Source: Bradyrhizobium sp. 141 (GTDB lineage Bacteria > Pseudomonadota > Alphaproteobacteria > Rhizobiales > Xanthobacteraceae). Taken from it: a stretch of DNA of 64,000 nucleotides. The position numbers and the translations under genes were made by a program. Shown in pieces: positions 16,417 to 25,114 of this stretch (the first letter of the stretch is position 1; the number at the start of each line of letters is the position of its first letter). The DNA lies in NCBI RefSeq assembly GCF_023074055.1, contig NZ_JADPKR010000064.1, positions 1-64,000 on the forward strand, written 5' to 3'. A model generated the notes under the pieces. That model was not told the DNA's origin, ran no database searches, and saw only the letters and a program-made list of their open reading frames with translations.

Positions 16417-18861
16417 ATGGAAGACGCCGAACACGGGGACCATCACGAGCCGGAAACAGGATGCGGCTGTTCCAGCAAAGCTGCGCCGGCGGCCACACCT
16501 GCGGCGTCATCCTGCTGCGGCGATCACGCCGGCCACGCGCATCATCACGCGCAGGACCATGGTGATGGTGCGACCAAGGTCCTCGATCCCGTCTGCGGCA
16601 TGACCGTCGACCCCGCGACCTCGAAGCACAACCTCACACATCACGGCGAGACCTTCCATTTCTGCTCCGCCGGCTGCCGCAGCAAGTTCGCCGCCGATCC
16701 CGCCAAATATCTTGCCAAGGACAAGGCGCCCGCGCCGGAGATGCCCGCCGGCACGATCTACACCTGTCCGATGCATCCGGAGATCCGCCAGGTCGGCCCC
16801 GGCAGCTGCCCGATCTGCGGCATGGCGCTGGAGCCGGAAATGGCGAGCCTGGAAACCGGCCCCAATCCGGAGCTTGCCGACATGACACGGCGATTCTGGA
16901 TCGGCGGCGCGCTGGCGCTGCCGGCCGTGGTGCTGGAGATGGGCGGCCATCTCGCAGGTCCGCACAACTGGATCGATCAGACGCTCTCGAACTGGATCCA
17001 GCTCGTCTTCGCCACACCCGTGGTGCTGTGGGCCGGCTGGCCGTTCTTCGTCCGCGGCTGGCAATCGCTAATGACGCGCAACCTCAACATGTTCACGCTG
17101 ATCGCGATGGGCACCGGTGTCGCCTATGTCTACAGCATCATCGGCACCGTCGCGCCGCAGATTTTTCCTGCGACCTTCCGCGGCCATGAAGGCGCGGTCG
17201 CCGTCTATTTCGAGGCGGCTGCGGTCATCACCGTGTTGGTGCTGCTCGGTCAGGTGCTGGAGCTGCGGGCGCGTGACGCGACCTCGGGCGCGATCAAGGC
17301 GCTGTTGCAGCTGGCACCGAAGACCGCGCGTCGCGTCGGGCCCGATGGCAGCGAGCATGAGGTCGAGATCGATACGCTTCATGCCGGCGAACGGTTGCGC
17401 GTTCGTCCCGGCGAGAAGGTGCCGGTCGACGGAACCATCCTGGAGGGGCGCTCCTCGCTCGACGAATCCCTGGTCACCGGCGAATCCATGCCCGTGACGA
17501 AAGAGAGCGGCGCGAAGGTGATCGCCGGCACGCTGAACCAGTCGGGCAGCTTCATCATGCGCGCCGACAAGGTCGGACGCGAGACGCTGCTATCGCAGAT
17601 CGTGCAGATGGTCGCGGACGCGCAGCGCTCGCGCGCGCCGATCCAGCGGCTGGCCGATCAGGTCGCGGGCTGGTTCGTGCCGACCGTCATTGCCGTTGCC
17701 ATCGCCGCCTTTGCGGCCTGGTCGTGGTTCGGGCCGGAGCCGCGGCTCGCCTTCGGTCTCGTCGCCGCCGTCAGCGTGCTGATCATCGCCTGCCCCTGCG
17801 CGCTCGGCCTCGCGACCCCGATGTCGATCATGGTCGGCGTCGGCCGCGGTGCGCAAGGAGGCGTGCTGATCAAGAACGCCGAGGCGCTGGAGCGGATGGA
17901 GAAGATCGACACGCTGGTGGTCGACAAGACCGGAACGCTGACCGAGGGCAAGCCCAAGGTGGTCGCGATCGTGCCGGCTGCTGGTTTCGCGGAAGACGAC
18001 ATCCTCCGGCTTGCAGCCAGCGTCGAGCGCGCCAGCGAACATCCTTTGGCTGACGCGATCGTGCGCGCGGCCAAGCAGAAGCAGCTTGCCGTCGGCCAGG
18101 TCGAGCAGTTCGACTCGCCGACCGGCAAGGGCGCCACCGGCAAGGTCGACGGCAAAACCATCGCGCTCGGCAACGCCAGATATCTCGCCTCGATCGGGAT
18201 CGACACGACGGCGCTCGACACTGAAGCCGAACGGCTGCGCCAGGACGGTGCCACGGTGATCAACATGGCCGTCGATGGCCGGCTCGCCGGCCTGTTCGCG
18301 ATCGCCGATCCGGTCAAGGCCTCGACGGCGGAGGCGCTGAAGGCGTTAGCTGCCGAAGGCATCAAGGTGATCATGCTGACCGGCGACAACCGCACCACGG
18401 CGGAAGCGGTGGCACGCCGGCTCGGCATCGCCGAGGTCGAGGCCGAGGTGCTGCCGGATCAGAAGAGCGCGGTGGTAACCAACCTGCAAAAGGCCGGCCG
18501 CATCGTCGCGATGGCCGGCGACGGCGTCAACGACGCGCCGGCGCTGGCCGCCGCCGAAGTCGGCATCGCCATGGGCACCGGCACGGACGTCGCGATGGAG
18601 AGCGCGGGCGTGACGCTGCTCAAGGGCGATCTCGTCGGCATCGTCCGGGCGCGAAAACTGTCGCAGGCGACCATGAGCAACATCCGTCAGAACCTGTTCT
18701 TCGCCTTCATCTACAACGCCGCCGGCATTCCGATCGCCGCCGGCATCCTCTATCCGGCCTTCGGCGTGCTGCTGTCGCCGATCATCGCGGCAGCGGCGAT
18801 GGCGCTTTCCTCGGTGAGTGTGGTCGGCAATGCGCTGCGGCTGCGTGCGACGCAGCTGTGA
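16417..18861 (+). CDS. copA: Copper-translocating P1B-type ATPase with His/Cys-rich, YHS and HMBD N-terminus
   Basis: An 814-residue inner-membrane Cu(I) efflux ATPase read from ATG 16417. The N-terminus has no classical HMA domain. It starts with a His/Cys-rich tract (residues 1-50), then a YHS domain (~56-100, DPVCGM...FCSAGC) and a heavy-metal-binding domain (~114-142, YTCPMHPEIRQVGPGSCPICGM). The ATPase core has the transmembrane CPC (C459-P-C461 in IIACPCALGLATP), the DKTGT phosphorylation site (D503), the HP motif in SEHPLADAIV, and GDGVNDAPAL. Adjacent csoR and the shared operator support copper control. Confidence 0.93.
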   Translation: MEDAEHGDHHEPETGCGCSSKAAPAATPAASSCCGDHAGHAHHHAQDHGDGATKVLDPVCGMTVDPATSKHNLTHHGETFHFCSAGCRSKFAADPAKYLAKDKAPAPEMPAGTIYTCPMHPEIRQVGPGSCPICGMALEPEMASLETGPNPELADMTRRFWIGGALALPAVVLEMGGHLAGPHNWIDQTLSNWIQLVFATPVVLWAGWPFFVRGWQSLMTRNLNMFTLIAMGTGVAYVYSIIGTVAPQIFPATFRGHEGAVAVYFEAAAVITVLVLLGQVLELRARDATSGAIKALLQLAPKTARRVGPDGSEHEVEIDTLHAGERLRVRPGEKVPVDGTILEGRSSLDESLVTGESMPVTKESGAKVIAGTLNQSGSFIMRADKVGRETLLSQIVQMVADAQRSRAPIQRLADQVAGWFVPTVIAVAIAAFAAWSWFGPEPRLAFGLVAAVSVLIIACPCALGLATPMSIMVGVGRGAQGGVLIKNAEALERMEKIDTLVVDKTGTLTEGKPKVVAIVPAAGFAEDDILRLAASVERASEHPLADAIVRAAKQKQLAVGQVEQFDSPTGKGATGKVDGKTIALGNARYLASIGIDTTALDTEAERLRQDGATVINMAVDGRLAGLFAIADPVKASTAEALKALAAEGIKVIMLTGDNRTTAEAVARRLGIAEVEAEVLPDQKSAVVTNLQKAGRIVAMAGDGVNDAPALAAAEVGIAMGTGTDVAMESAGVTLLKGDLVGIVRARKLSQATMSNIRQNLFFAFIYNAAGIPIAAGILYPAFGVLLSPIIAAAAMALSSVSVVGNALRLRATQL

Positions 18862-18871
18862 GGACGACTGC

Positions 18872-18957
18872 GTAGCCCGGATGGAGCGCAAGCGGAATCC
18901 GGGTTCTGCTAACAAATCGAGACTGTCCTGGATTGCGCTTCGCTCCATCCGGGCTAC
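18872..18957. repeat. Palindromic repeat, family A copy 2
   Basis: GTAGCCCGGATGGAGCGCAA at the left, and TGCGCTTCGCTCCATCCGGGCTAC at the right end in complementary orientation. It sits between the copA stop and nikR. Confidence 0.88.
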
Positions 18958-19003
18958 GATTCTACGGTTCACGGGACACAGGCGGGACGCGGGGGAAGAT
19001 CCG

Positions 19004-19450
19004 ATGCAACGAATTACGATCACGATCGAGGACGATCTGCTGGCGGAGATTGACGCGGCGGCGGAAGCACGCGGCTATCAAAACCGCTCCGAGATCATCC
19101 GCGATCTCGCCCGCGCCGGCCTGCAGCAGAGCACCGAGGACACGGCGCAGACCGGCCCCTGCGTCGCCGGCCTCGTCTACGTCTACGACCACGCCGCCCG
19201 CGATCTGTCGAAACGACTGGTGCAGGAATTCCACGGCCATCACGACCTCGCGCTGGCGACCCTGCATGTCCATCTCGACGACAACAATTGCATGGAGATG
19301 ACGGCGCTTCGGGGCGACGCCTCCGAAGTCCGGCATTTCGCCGACCACATCATCGCCGAACGCGGCGTGCGCTACGGCCGCGTGGTGATGATCCCGACAG
19401 GGGAAGGCAAGCAGGCAAAGGGGCGCAAGCATGGGCATCGGCACGGGTAG
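19004..19450 (+). CDS. nikR: Nickel-responsive regulator NikR
   Basis: A 148-residue ribbon-helix-helix repressor read from ATG 19004 (MQRITITIEDDLLAEID). The N-terminal RHH domain covers residues 1-45 (ARGYQNRSEIIRDLAR). The ACT-like C-terminal domain has the square-planar nickel ligands H77, H88, H90 and C96, one residue offset from E. coli NikR. In E. coli it represses nikABCDE when nickel is ample. No nickel transporter or nickel enzyme is in the window, so its target must be elsewhere. It ends in a His-rich tail (KGRKHGHRHG). Confidence 0.93.
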   Translation: MQRITITIEDDLLAEIDAAAEARGYQNRSEIIRDLARAGLQQSTEDTAQTGPCVAGLVYVYDHAARDLSKRLVQEFHGHHDLALATLHVHLDDNNCMEMTALRGDASEVRHFADHIIAERGVRYGRVVMIPTGEGKQAKGRKHGHRHG

Positions 19451-19512
19451 GTCGGCCGCGCAGACGGTGCGTAACCCTTGTGGGTGAGCGGCTCCATCCG
19501 CTAGCTCAATCT

Positions 19513-19605
19513 CGTAGGGTGGGCAAAGGCGCACTTGCGCCGTGCCCACCATCAATCGAAACCGCGACAGAAGCCGTGGGCACGCTTCGCTTTGCCCACC
19601 CTACG
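19513..19605. repeat. Palindromic repeat, family E copy 1
   Basis: CGTAGGGTGGGCAAAG at the left is mirrored by CTTTGCCCACCCTACG at the right, with the inner arms GTGCCCAC/GTGGGCAC. A second copy is at 22749-22873. It occupies much of the 257-bp nikR-EI24 gap. Confidence 0.88.
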
Positions 19606-19707
19606 ATACTGTGGTCGGGACAAAGGGAGCAGGCCGTAGCTGCCCTCCCTTGCCGAAACCGCCGTGCATCTCTACCTCTCGCGGGTAATTTCGTGAAAGG
19701 GCCCCCT

Positions 19708-20448
19708 ATGCTGGATGCCGCCGTGAAGGCGCTGTCGCAAATGATCTCGCCGCCGATGCGCTCGATCCTGTGGCGATCGATCGGGCTTGCGCTCGTGCTG
19801 ATCACCGTGCTGGCGATCGGTTTGCAGCGGCTCTTGAGCTGGTTTGCGACCTCTGGTGAGGTCTGGCTGGAGGGCCTGCTTGGGCCTGGCTGGCACACCT
19901 CGCTCGAGATCCTGTCCTGGATCGTTTCGATCGCCGCCGGCCTCGGCGTCGTGTTCGGCGGCGTCTTCCTGATGCCCGCGATCACTTCGGTGGTGGCCAG
20001 CCTGTTCGTCGACGATGTCGCCGACATCGTCGAGCGCGAGCATTACCCTGCCGAGCGTCCGGGCGTCGCGCTGCCGTTCAATCGGGCGATCTTCGAGGGT
20101 ATCAAGACCGCGCTGCTGACGATCCTGGTCTATCTGATCGCGCTGCCGCTGGTGTTGTTCGCCGGCGCCGGCTTCCTGGTCTTCTTCCTCGCCGCCGCCT
20201 GGCTGCTCGGCCGTGAATATTTCGAGCTGGCCGCGATGCGCTTCCGCTCGCCGGAAGAGGCCAAGGCGATGCGGCGCGACAACGCCGCCACCATCTTCAC
20301 CGCCGGCCTGTTCATCGCCGCCTTCGTCTCGATCCCGATCGTCAATCTGGCGACGCCGATCTTCGGCATGGCCTTCATGGTCCACATGCACAAGCGGCTA
20401 TCAGGCCCGCGGCCGGAGCTGATCGAGCCGGCGCGGCAGATGCGGTGA
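19708..20448 (+). CDS. EI24/CysZ-like membrane protein
   Basis: A 246-residue inner-membrane protein read from ATG 19708 (MLDAAVKALSQMISPPMRSILWRSIG). It has four or more long hydrophobic segments and the family signature GREYFELAAMRFRSPEEAKAMRRDN, which follows FFLAAAWLL. The EI24 domain family includes E. coli CysZ, a sulfate permease, but most alphaproteobacterial members are untested, so sulfate transport is only a guess. The frame is open to 19288, but that part is repeat and nikR antisense frame. Confidence 0.82.
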   Translation: MLDAAVKALSQMISPPMRSILWRSIGLALVLITVLAIGLQRLLSWFATSGEVWLEGLLGPGWHTSLEILSWIVSIAAGLGVVFGGVFLMPAITSVVASLFVDDVADIVEREHYPAERPGVALPFNRAIFEGIKTALLTILVYLIALPLVLFAGAGFLVFFLAAAWLLGREYFELAAMRFRSPEEAKAMRRDNAATIFTAGLFIAAFVSIPIVNLATPIFGMAFMVHMHKRLSGPRPELIEPARQMR

Positions 20449-20469
20449 CGCGCCCGACGCAGCACTGTC

Positions 20470-21222
20470 TCAGACCGTCTTCTCCGGCCACCGGCAGAGA
20501 TCGTTGATCAGGCAGACCTCGCAGCGCGGCGTGCGTGCGAGGCAAGTATAGCGGCCGTGCAGGATCAGCCAATGATGGGCGTGCAGCATGAACTCCGCCG
20601 GGATCACCTTTTCGAGGCCGAGCTCGACCTCAAGCGGCGTCTTGCCGGGTGCAAGCCCGGTGCGGTTGCCGACACGGAACACATGCGTGTCGACCGCCAT
20701 GGTGTGCTCGCCGAAGGCCATGTTGAGCACGACGTTGGCGGTCTTGCGGCCAGCGCCGGGCAACGACTCGATCTCGGCGCGCGTGCGCGGCACCTCGCCG
20801 CCAAACTCGCTCAGCACCTTTGCCGACAGCGCGATGACGTTTCTGGCCTTGGTGCGGTAGAGGCCGATGGTCTTGATGTACTCGCGCAAGCGCTCCTCGC
20901 CGAGATCGAGCATCTTCTGCGGCGTGTCGGCGACTTCGAACAAGGCGCGTGTCGCCTTGTTGACGCCGGCATCGGTGGCCTGCGCCGACAGCACCACGGC
21001 CACCAGCAGGGTGAACGGGTTGACGTGCTCGAGCTCACCTTTCGGCTCCGGGTTGGCTTTGCGGAAACGGCTGAAGGCGTCGTGGACCTCGGCGGGGGTC
21101 CAACGCCTTGTCGCCTTGAGTGATTTCTTGGCGGGGGCTTTCGGCTTCGCGATGGCCGGCTTTGCCTTCTTCTTCGGCACCGGCGCTTTGCGCGGAGCCG
21201 GCTTGTAGGTGATTTTCGCCAT
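20470..21222 (-). CDS. nth: Endonuclease III
   Basis: A 250-residue base-excision-repair DNA glycosylase/AP lyase acting on oxidised pyrimidines. Read from ATG 21220-21222, it starts with a ~40-residue Lys/Ala/Pro-rich extension not present in E. coli Nth. The core has the helix-hairpin-helix LPGAGRKTANVV with the catalytic lysine, the catalytic aspartate in VDTHVFRV, and the C-terminal 4Fe-4S loop CLARTPRCEVCLINDLC (C-x6-C-x2-C-x5-C). It is divergent from the DUF2244 gene with only ~20 bp between starts. Confidence 0.95.
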   Translation of the reverse strand: MAKITYKPAPRKAPVPKKKAKPAIAKPKAPAKKSLKATRRWTPAEVHDAFSRFRKANPEPKGELEHVNPFTLLVAVVLSAQATDAGVNKATRALFEVADTPQKMLDLGEERLREYIKTIGLYRTKARNVIALSAKVLSEFGGEVPRTRAEIESLPGAGRKTANVVLNMAFGEHTMAVDTHVFRVGNRTGLAPGKTPLEVELGLEKVIPAEFMLHAHHWLILHGRYTCLARTPRCEVCLINDLCRWPEKTV

Positions 21223-21244
21223 GATCGGGATATACTGATGGACG

Positions 21245-21778
21245 ATGAGCACAGGCAACGAAATTGAGCGCGAGCGATCTGAAAGCGAGGACGAGCCTCA
21301 GATCTTCTCGGCGCTGCTGACGCCCCACCGCTCGTTGAACCGCACGGGCTTCCTCGCCGTGATGCTGTTCCTGAGCGTGGTGAGCTTTGCCACTGGTCTT
21401 GCTTTCCTGTTGAAGGGCGCCTGGCCGGTGCTCGGTTTCTTCGGCCTCGACGTGCTCGTGATCTGGTGGGCCTTCCGGGCTAATTTCCGCACCGCGCGGG
21501 CACGCGAGGAGATCACGGTCACGACCTCAGAATTGCGCGTGCGGCGGATCAGCCATCGCGGCCAGGTCGCCGAATGGACGTTCAATCCGCTCTGGGTCCG
21601 CCTCGACATGGAGATCGACGAGGACTTTGGCATCGAGCATCTCTATCTGATCTCGCGCGGCCACCAGATCCAGATCGCCCGCTTCCTGGGGCCAGAGGAA
21701 AAAGCAAGCTTTCACAAAGGCTTGGTTGAGGCACTCAACGCCGCCAAGCGCGGCCCGACCTACAACCCGATCAGCTGA
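21245..21778 (+). CDS. DUF2244 membrane protein
   Basis: A 177-residue protein with two adjacent membrane segments (about residues 36-58 and 62-77: FLAVMLFLSVVSFATGLAFLL, PVLGFFGLDVLVIWWAF) and a C-terminal cytoplasmic PH-like domain (ELRVRRISHRGQVAEWTFNPLWVRLDMEI). This is the DUF2244 pattern, common in alphaproteobacteria next to nth. Function unknown. It is followed closely by the methyltransferase gene. Confidence 0.85.
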   Translation: MSTGNEIERERSESEDEPQIFSALLTPHRSLNRTGFLAVMLFLSVVSFATGLAFLLKGAWPVLGFFGLDVLVIWWAFRANFRTARAREEITVTTSELRVRRISHRGQVAEWTFNPLWVRLDMEIDEDFGIEHLYLISRGHQIQIARFLGPEEKASFHKGLVEALNAAKRGPTYNPIS

Positions 21779-21833
21779 TGTCAGGTCGGAAATCGGGTGG
21801 TTTCCCAGCCGTCCCTCCCCTACATTTCCGGTC

Positions 21834-22730
21834 ATGATGACACTCGCCATACATGACCAGCGCCTGGCCAAGCCGGGCCCCCAGAACGCCGCGCTGCGCG
21901 ACTATGATTCGGTGCGCCGGGCGATCGCCTTCATCTCGGAGAACTGGCGCACGCAGCCGGCCATCGAGGCAATGGCGGATGCGGCCGGCGTCACGCCGGA
22001 TGAGTTGCACCATCTGTTCCGCCGCTGGGCCTCGATCACGCCAAAGGCCTTCATGCAGGCGCTGACGCTCGACCACGCCAAGGGCTTGCTGCGGGACTCC
22101 GCGAGCATTCTCGACGCCGCGCTCGACTCCGGCCTGTCGGGCCCGGGGCGGCTGCACGATCTCTTCGTGACCCATGAAGCGATGTCGCCGGGCGAATGGA
22201 AGAACGGTGGCGCCGGCCTGACCTTGCGCTACGGCTTTCACCCCTCGCCGTTCGGCACCGCGATCGTGATCGCCACCGATCGCGGCCTGTCAGGCCTTGC
22301 CTTCGCCGACCACGGCGAGGAGAAGGTTGCGCTCGCTGACATGACGCGGCGCTGGCCGAGCGCCACTTACGTCGAGGATCACGAGGGCACGGCGCCGCTC
22401 GCTGCGCGCATCTTCGACACCAGGCTCTGGCGGCCGGATCAGCCGCTGCGCGTGGTGATGATCGGCACCGACTTCGAGGTGCGGGTGTGGGAGACGCTGC
22501 TGAAGGTCCCCATGGGGCGCGCGGTGTCCTATTCCGACATCGCCTGCAACATCAACAGCCCGAAGGCCTCACGCGCCGTCGGCGCCGCGGTCGGCAAGAA
22601 CCCGGTCTCGTTCGTCGTGCCCTGCCACCGCGCGCTCGGCAAGAGCGGCACGCTCACCGGCTATCACTGGGGCATCACGCGGAAACAGGCGATGCTGGGC
22701 TGGGAAGCCGGGCAGTTGGGGATGCAATAG
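21834..22730 (+). CDS. Ada-like fusion: AraC-type HTH plus methylated-DNA-protein cysteine methyltransferase
   Basis: A 298-residue protein read from ATG 21834. Residues ~20-110 form an AraC-type helix-turn-helix (AIEAMADAAGVTPDELHHLFRRWASITPKAFMQ). The C-terminal half is an O6-methylguanine methyltransferase: FEVRVWETLLKVPMGRAVSYSDIA, the arginine-finger helix KASRAVGAAVGKNPV, and the acceptor cysteine in VPCHRALGKSG. The N-terminal zinc and phosphotriester-repair domain of E. coli Ada is missing, so it cannot sense methylphosphotriesters in the classical way. It may repair alkylated bases and bind DNA. Confidence 0.88.
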   Translation: MMTLAIHDQRLAKPGPQNAALRDYDSVRRAIAFISENWRTQPAIEAMADAAGVTPDELHHLFRRWASITPKAFMQALTLDHAKGLLRDSASILDAALDSGLSGPGRLHDLFVTHEAMSPGEWKNGGAGLTLRYGFHPSPFGTAIVIATDRGLSGLAFADHGEEKVALADMTRRWPSATYVEDHEGTAPLAARIFDTRLWRPDQPLRVVMIGTDFEVRVWETLLKVPMGRAVSYSDIACNINSPKASRAVGAAVGKNPVSFVVPCHRALGKSGTLTGYHWGITRKQAMLGWEAGQLGMQ

Positions 22731-22748
22731 GAGCTGCAAGCACACTGC

Positions 22749-22873
22749 CGTAGGGTGGGCAAAGGCGCAACGCGCCGTGCCCACGATCTCTCTGAAACCG
22801 CCGACAGAACGTGGGCACGCTTCCGCCTTCGCTCTTCGAGCTACGGCGGACAAGTCGCTTTGCCCACCCTACG
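22749..22873. repeat. Palindromic repeat, family E copy 2
   Basis: Same outer arms as 19513-19605 (CGTAGGGTGGGCAAAG / CTTTGCCCACCCTACG) with a longer centre. It lies between convergent genes. Confidence 0.88.
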
Positions 22874-22882
22874 AGACCGTCG

Positions 22883-23506
22883 CTAACCCGCCAGATCCAG
22901 CTTCGACGCCACCGTCGAATCCGCATTCAGCCGGTAGATGATCGGCACACCGGTCGCGAGCTCGCGCTTCAGAATGCCTTCAGGCGAGAGCTTTTCCAGT
23001 ACCATGATCAGCGCGCGCAGCGAGTTGCCGTGGGCGGCGACCAGCGTGCGCTTGCCGTTGAGGACGCCGGGCAGGATTTCCTGCACGTAATAGGGCAGTG
23101 CCCGCGCGAGCGTGTCCTTCAGGCTTTCGCCGCCGGGCGGAGGCACGTCGTAGGAACGGCGCCAGATCAGCACCTGGTCCTCACCCCATTTCTTGCGGGC
23201 ATCGTCCTTGTTGAGGCCGGAGAGGTCGCCATAGTCGCGCTCGTTCAGCGCGAGGTTCTTCGTCGTCGGCAGGCCTTTCTGGTCGAGCTCGCCGAGAATG
23301 AGGTCGAGCGTGTGCTGCGCGCGTGTGAGCACCGACGTATAGGCGACGTCGAACACGAGCTCCTGCGCCTTCAGCTTGCGGCCGGCTTCCGTAGCTTCCT
23401 TCACGCCGAGCTCGGTGAGGTCAGGGTCCTTCCAACCCGTGAACAGGTTCTTCAGATTCCATTCGCTCTGGCCGTGGCGCACGAGCACGAGAAGACGTTC
23501 GCTCAT
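22883..23506 (-). CDS. gpmA: 2,3-bisphosphoglycerate-dependent phosphoglycerate mutase
   Basis: Glycolytic and gluconeogenic enzyme interconverting 3- and 2-phosphoglycerate. The 207-residue protein is the short form seen in alphaproteobacteria (E. coli has 250). Catalytic features: RHGQSEWN with the phosphorylated histidine (H11), LNERDYGDLSG with the acid-base glutamate, and the second histidine in AAHGNSLRAL. It follows dapB in the same direction with a family D repeat between them. Confidence 0.95.
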   Translation of the reverse strand: MSERLLVLVRHGQSEWNLKNLFTGWKDPDLTELGVKEATEAGRKLKAQELVFDVAYTSVLTRAQHTLDLILGELDQKGLPTTKNLALNERDYGDLSGLNKDDARKKWGEDQVLIWRRSYDVPPPGGESLKDTLARALPYYVQEILPGVLNGKRTLVAAHGNSLRALIMVLEKLSPEGILKRELATGVPIIYRLNADSTVASKLDLAG

Positions 23507-23534
23507 TGACTGCTTTCCGTTACGGTTGTTGTTT

Positions 23535-23583
23535 GAGCATGATCTTATCGGAAAACCGCTTCACACTTTTCCGGAACATGCTC
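23535..23583. repeat. Palindromic repeat, family D copy 2
   Basis: GAGCATGATCTTATCGGAAA ... CCGCTTCACACTTTTCCGGAACATGCTC; same family as 12560-12608 in opposite orientation. Lies between dapB and gpmA. Confidence 0.88.
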
Positions 23584-23587
23584 TGGC

Positions 23588-24403
23588 TCAGATGTCGGAT
23601 AGGCCGAGCACGTCGGCCATGGAGTAGTGGCCCGGCTTCTTGCCATGCGCCCACAGCGCCGCCTTCAGCGCACCATGGGCGAACAGCATGCGGTCCTCGG
23701 CCTGATGCGACAGCGTCAGGCGTTCGAACGGGCCGAGGAAGGTCACGCTGTGATCGCCGGCGACGGTGCCGCCACGCAAGGAGGCGAAACCGATATTGCC
23801 CGGCCTGCGCGCTCCGGTGATGCCGTCACGGCCGCGCTCGGAATGGTCATCGAGGGTGACTCCGCGGCCGCTGGCGGCGGCCTGGCCCAGCATCAGCGCG
23901 GTGCCCGAGGGCGCGTCGACCTTCATACGATGATGGGTTTCAACGATCTCGATATCGAAAGTTTCATCGAGCGCCTTGGCGACGCGCTTGACCACCGCGG
24001 CAAGCAGATTGACGCCCAGGCTCATATTGCCCGATTGCACCACGACGGCGCGATTGGTGACGCTCTTGATCACGGCGTTGTCGGAGCCCGACAGCCCCGT
24101 GGTGCCGACGACATGCACGATACCGCGCTGGGCCGCGATCGCGACATTGGCGATGGTCGCCGCCGGCACGGTGAAATCAAGGATGCCGTCGGCCTCCTTC
24201 GACATCGCCCAGAGATCGGCCGACAGCTTGATGCCGTTGGCGGGCAGGCCTGCAAACACGCCCGCATCCTTGCCGAGCAGCTCGGAGCCCGGCGCCTCCA
24301 GCGCGCCGGCAAGCACCGCACCTTTGCTTTCGGCAATCGCCCGCACCAGCGCGCGGCCCATCCGGCCGCCGGCCCCAGCAACAATCAAGCGCATGTCGGA
24401 CAT
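23588..24403 (-). CDS. dapB: 4-hydroxy-tetrahydrodipicolinate reductase
   Basis: Second-to-shared step of lysine and meso-diaminopimelate synthesis. The 271-residue protein is read from ATG 24401-24403 (MSDMRLIVAGAGGRMGRAL), which starts directly at the NAD(P)-binding GxGGRMG motif as in other DapB proteins. The catalytic segment EIVETHHRMKVDAPSGTAL has the histidine pair and lysine. The frame extends to 24649, but that part is translated repeat. Gene order pyrF, DUF1330, dapB, gpmA suggests a loose leftward cluster. Confidence 0.95.
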   Translation of the reverse strand: MSDMRLIVAGAGGRMGRALVRAIAESKGAVLAGALEAPGSELLGKDAGVFAGLPANGIKLSADLWAMSKEADGILDFTVPAATIANVAIAAQRGIVHVVGTTGLSGSDNAVIKSVTNRAVVVQSGNMSLGVNLLAAVVKRVAKALDETFDIEIVETHHRMKVDAPSGTALMLGQAAASGRGVTLDDHSERGRDGITGARRPGNIGFASLRGGTVAGDHSVTFLGPFERLTLSHQAEDRMLFAHGALKAALWAHGKKPGHYSMADVLGLSDI

Positions 24404-24532
24404 GGTGTGATCCTCTTCGGTGCCGTTGTAGCGGGGGGAGGCAGTTCCGGCAACCGAGCGGGATGAGGCGGTATGGGCGCTCTTACCCTCCCCTGGAGGG
24501 AGGGCAATCGCATTGAGACACTCACCAAAGGT

Positions 24533-24618
24533 CGTCATGCCCGGGCTTGTCCCGGGCATCCACGTTCTCCGCGCTGCGTGGCAAGACGTGGATGGCCGGG
24601 ACAAGCCCGGCCATGACG
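24533..24618. repeat. Palindromic repeat, family B copy 2
   Basis: Nearly the same outer sequence as 1864-1959 (CGTCATGCCCGGGCTTGTCC ... GGACAAGCCCGGCCATGACG). It takes up much of the 290-bp gap between the DUF1330 gene and dapB; a small CCCTCCCCTGGAGGGAGGG hairpin lies just left at about 24486-24504. Confidence 0.88.
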
Positions 24619-24694
24619 ATGTGGAGGCTATTGCGCCCCGAATGCACACCTAAATATGCGATAGCCCGACCCTCCGGGCAGGAGAGATCGCGCC

Positions 24695-25006
24695 TCAGCC
24701 GTCCGACGGCTGCGGGCCGTCGTAGCCTTCGATGATGATGAGGTCGGCGACCGAGTGCGGCTGGCGCACCTTGATGTTGGCTTGGTATTCCGGTGAGTTG
24801 TAGCAGGCGATCGCGGTTTCGTAGTCCGGGAATTCGATCACGACGTTGCGGGTGCGGCTGGCGCCTTCGACGGTGGTGAACTTGCCGGCGCGGACGACGA
24901 AGCGGCCGCCCCATTTCCTGAAGATCGGACCGTTGGCGACGGCATAGGGCTTGTAGCCCTCGTCACTGCTCACATCGACGCGCCCGATCCAGTAGCCTTT
25001 TGCCAT
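24695..25006 (-). CDS. DUF1330 (EthD-like dimeric ferredoxin fold) protein
   Basis: A 103-residue protein read from ATG 25004-25006 (MAKGYWIGRVDVSSDEGYKPYA). The conserved DUF1330 pattern is seen: Y..Y....PIF.KWGGRFVVRAG, then VEG...TRNVVIEFPDYETAIACYNSPEYQ. This is the dimeric alpha/beta-barrel fold; biochemical role unknown. Same direction as pyrF, with a family D repeat in front of it. Confidence 0.88.
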   Translation of the reverse strand: MAKGYWIGRVDVSSDEGYKPYAVANGPIFRKWGGRFVVRAGKFTTVEGASRTRNVVIEFPDYETAIACYNSPEYQANIKVRQPHSVADLIIIEGYDGPQPSDG

Positions 25007-25044
25007 TGTTCTTCTCCCTGTGTTGTTGGTGGTGATCTCTATTT

Positions 25045-25114
25045 GAGCAGGATCTGATCGGAAAACCGCTTCACACTTTGCGCTAACGCGGCCCTTCGGG
25101 TCCGGATCATGCTC
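25045..25114. repeat. Palindromic repeat, family D copy 3 (long form)
   Basis: GAGCAGGATCTGATCGGAAA ... CTTTGCGCTAACGCGGCCCT ... TCCGGATCATGCTC. The longer internal GCGCTAACGCGGCCCTTCGGG part is shared with 49771-49839. Its right end overlaps the last codons and stop of pyrF. Confidence 0.85.

Noticed and set aside
19288..19707. N-terminal extension of the EI24 frame
   Set aside because: It reads through nikR in another frame and through a family E repeat; ATG 19708 gives a normal membrane protein.
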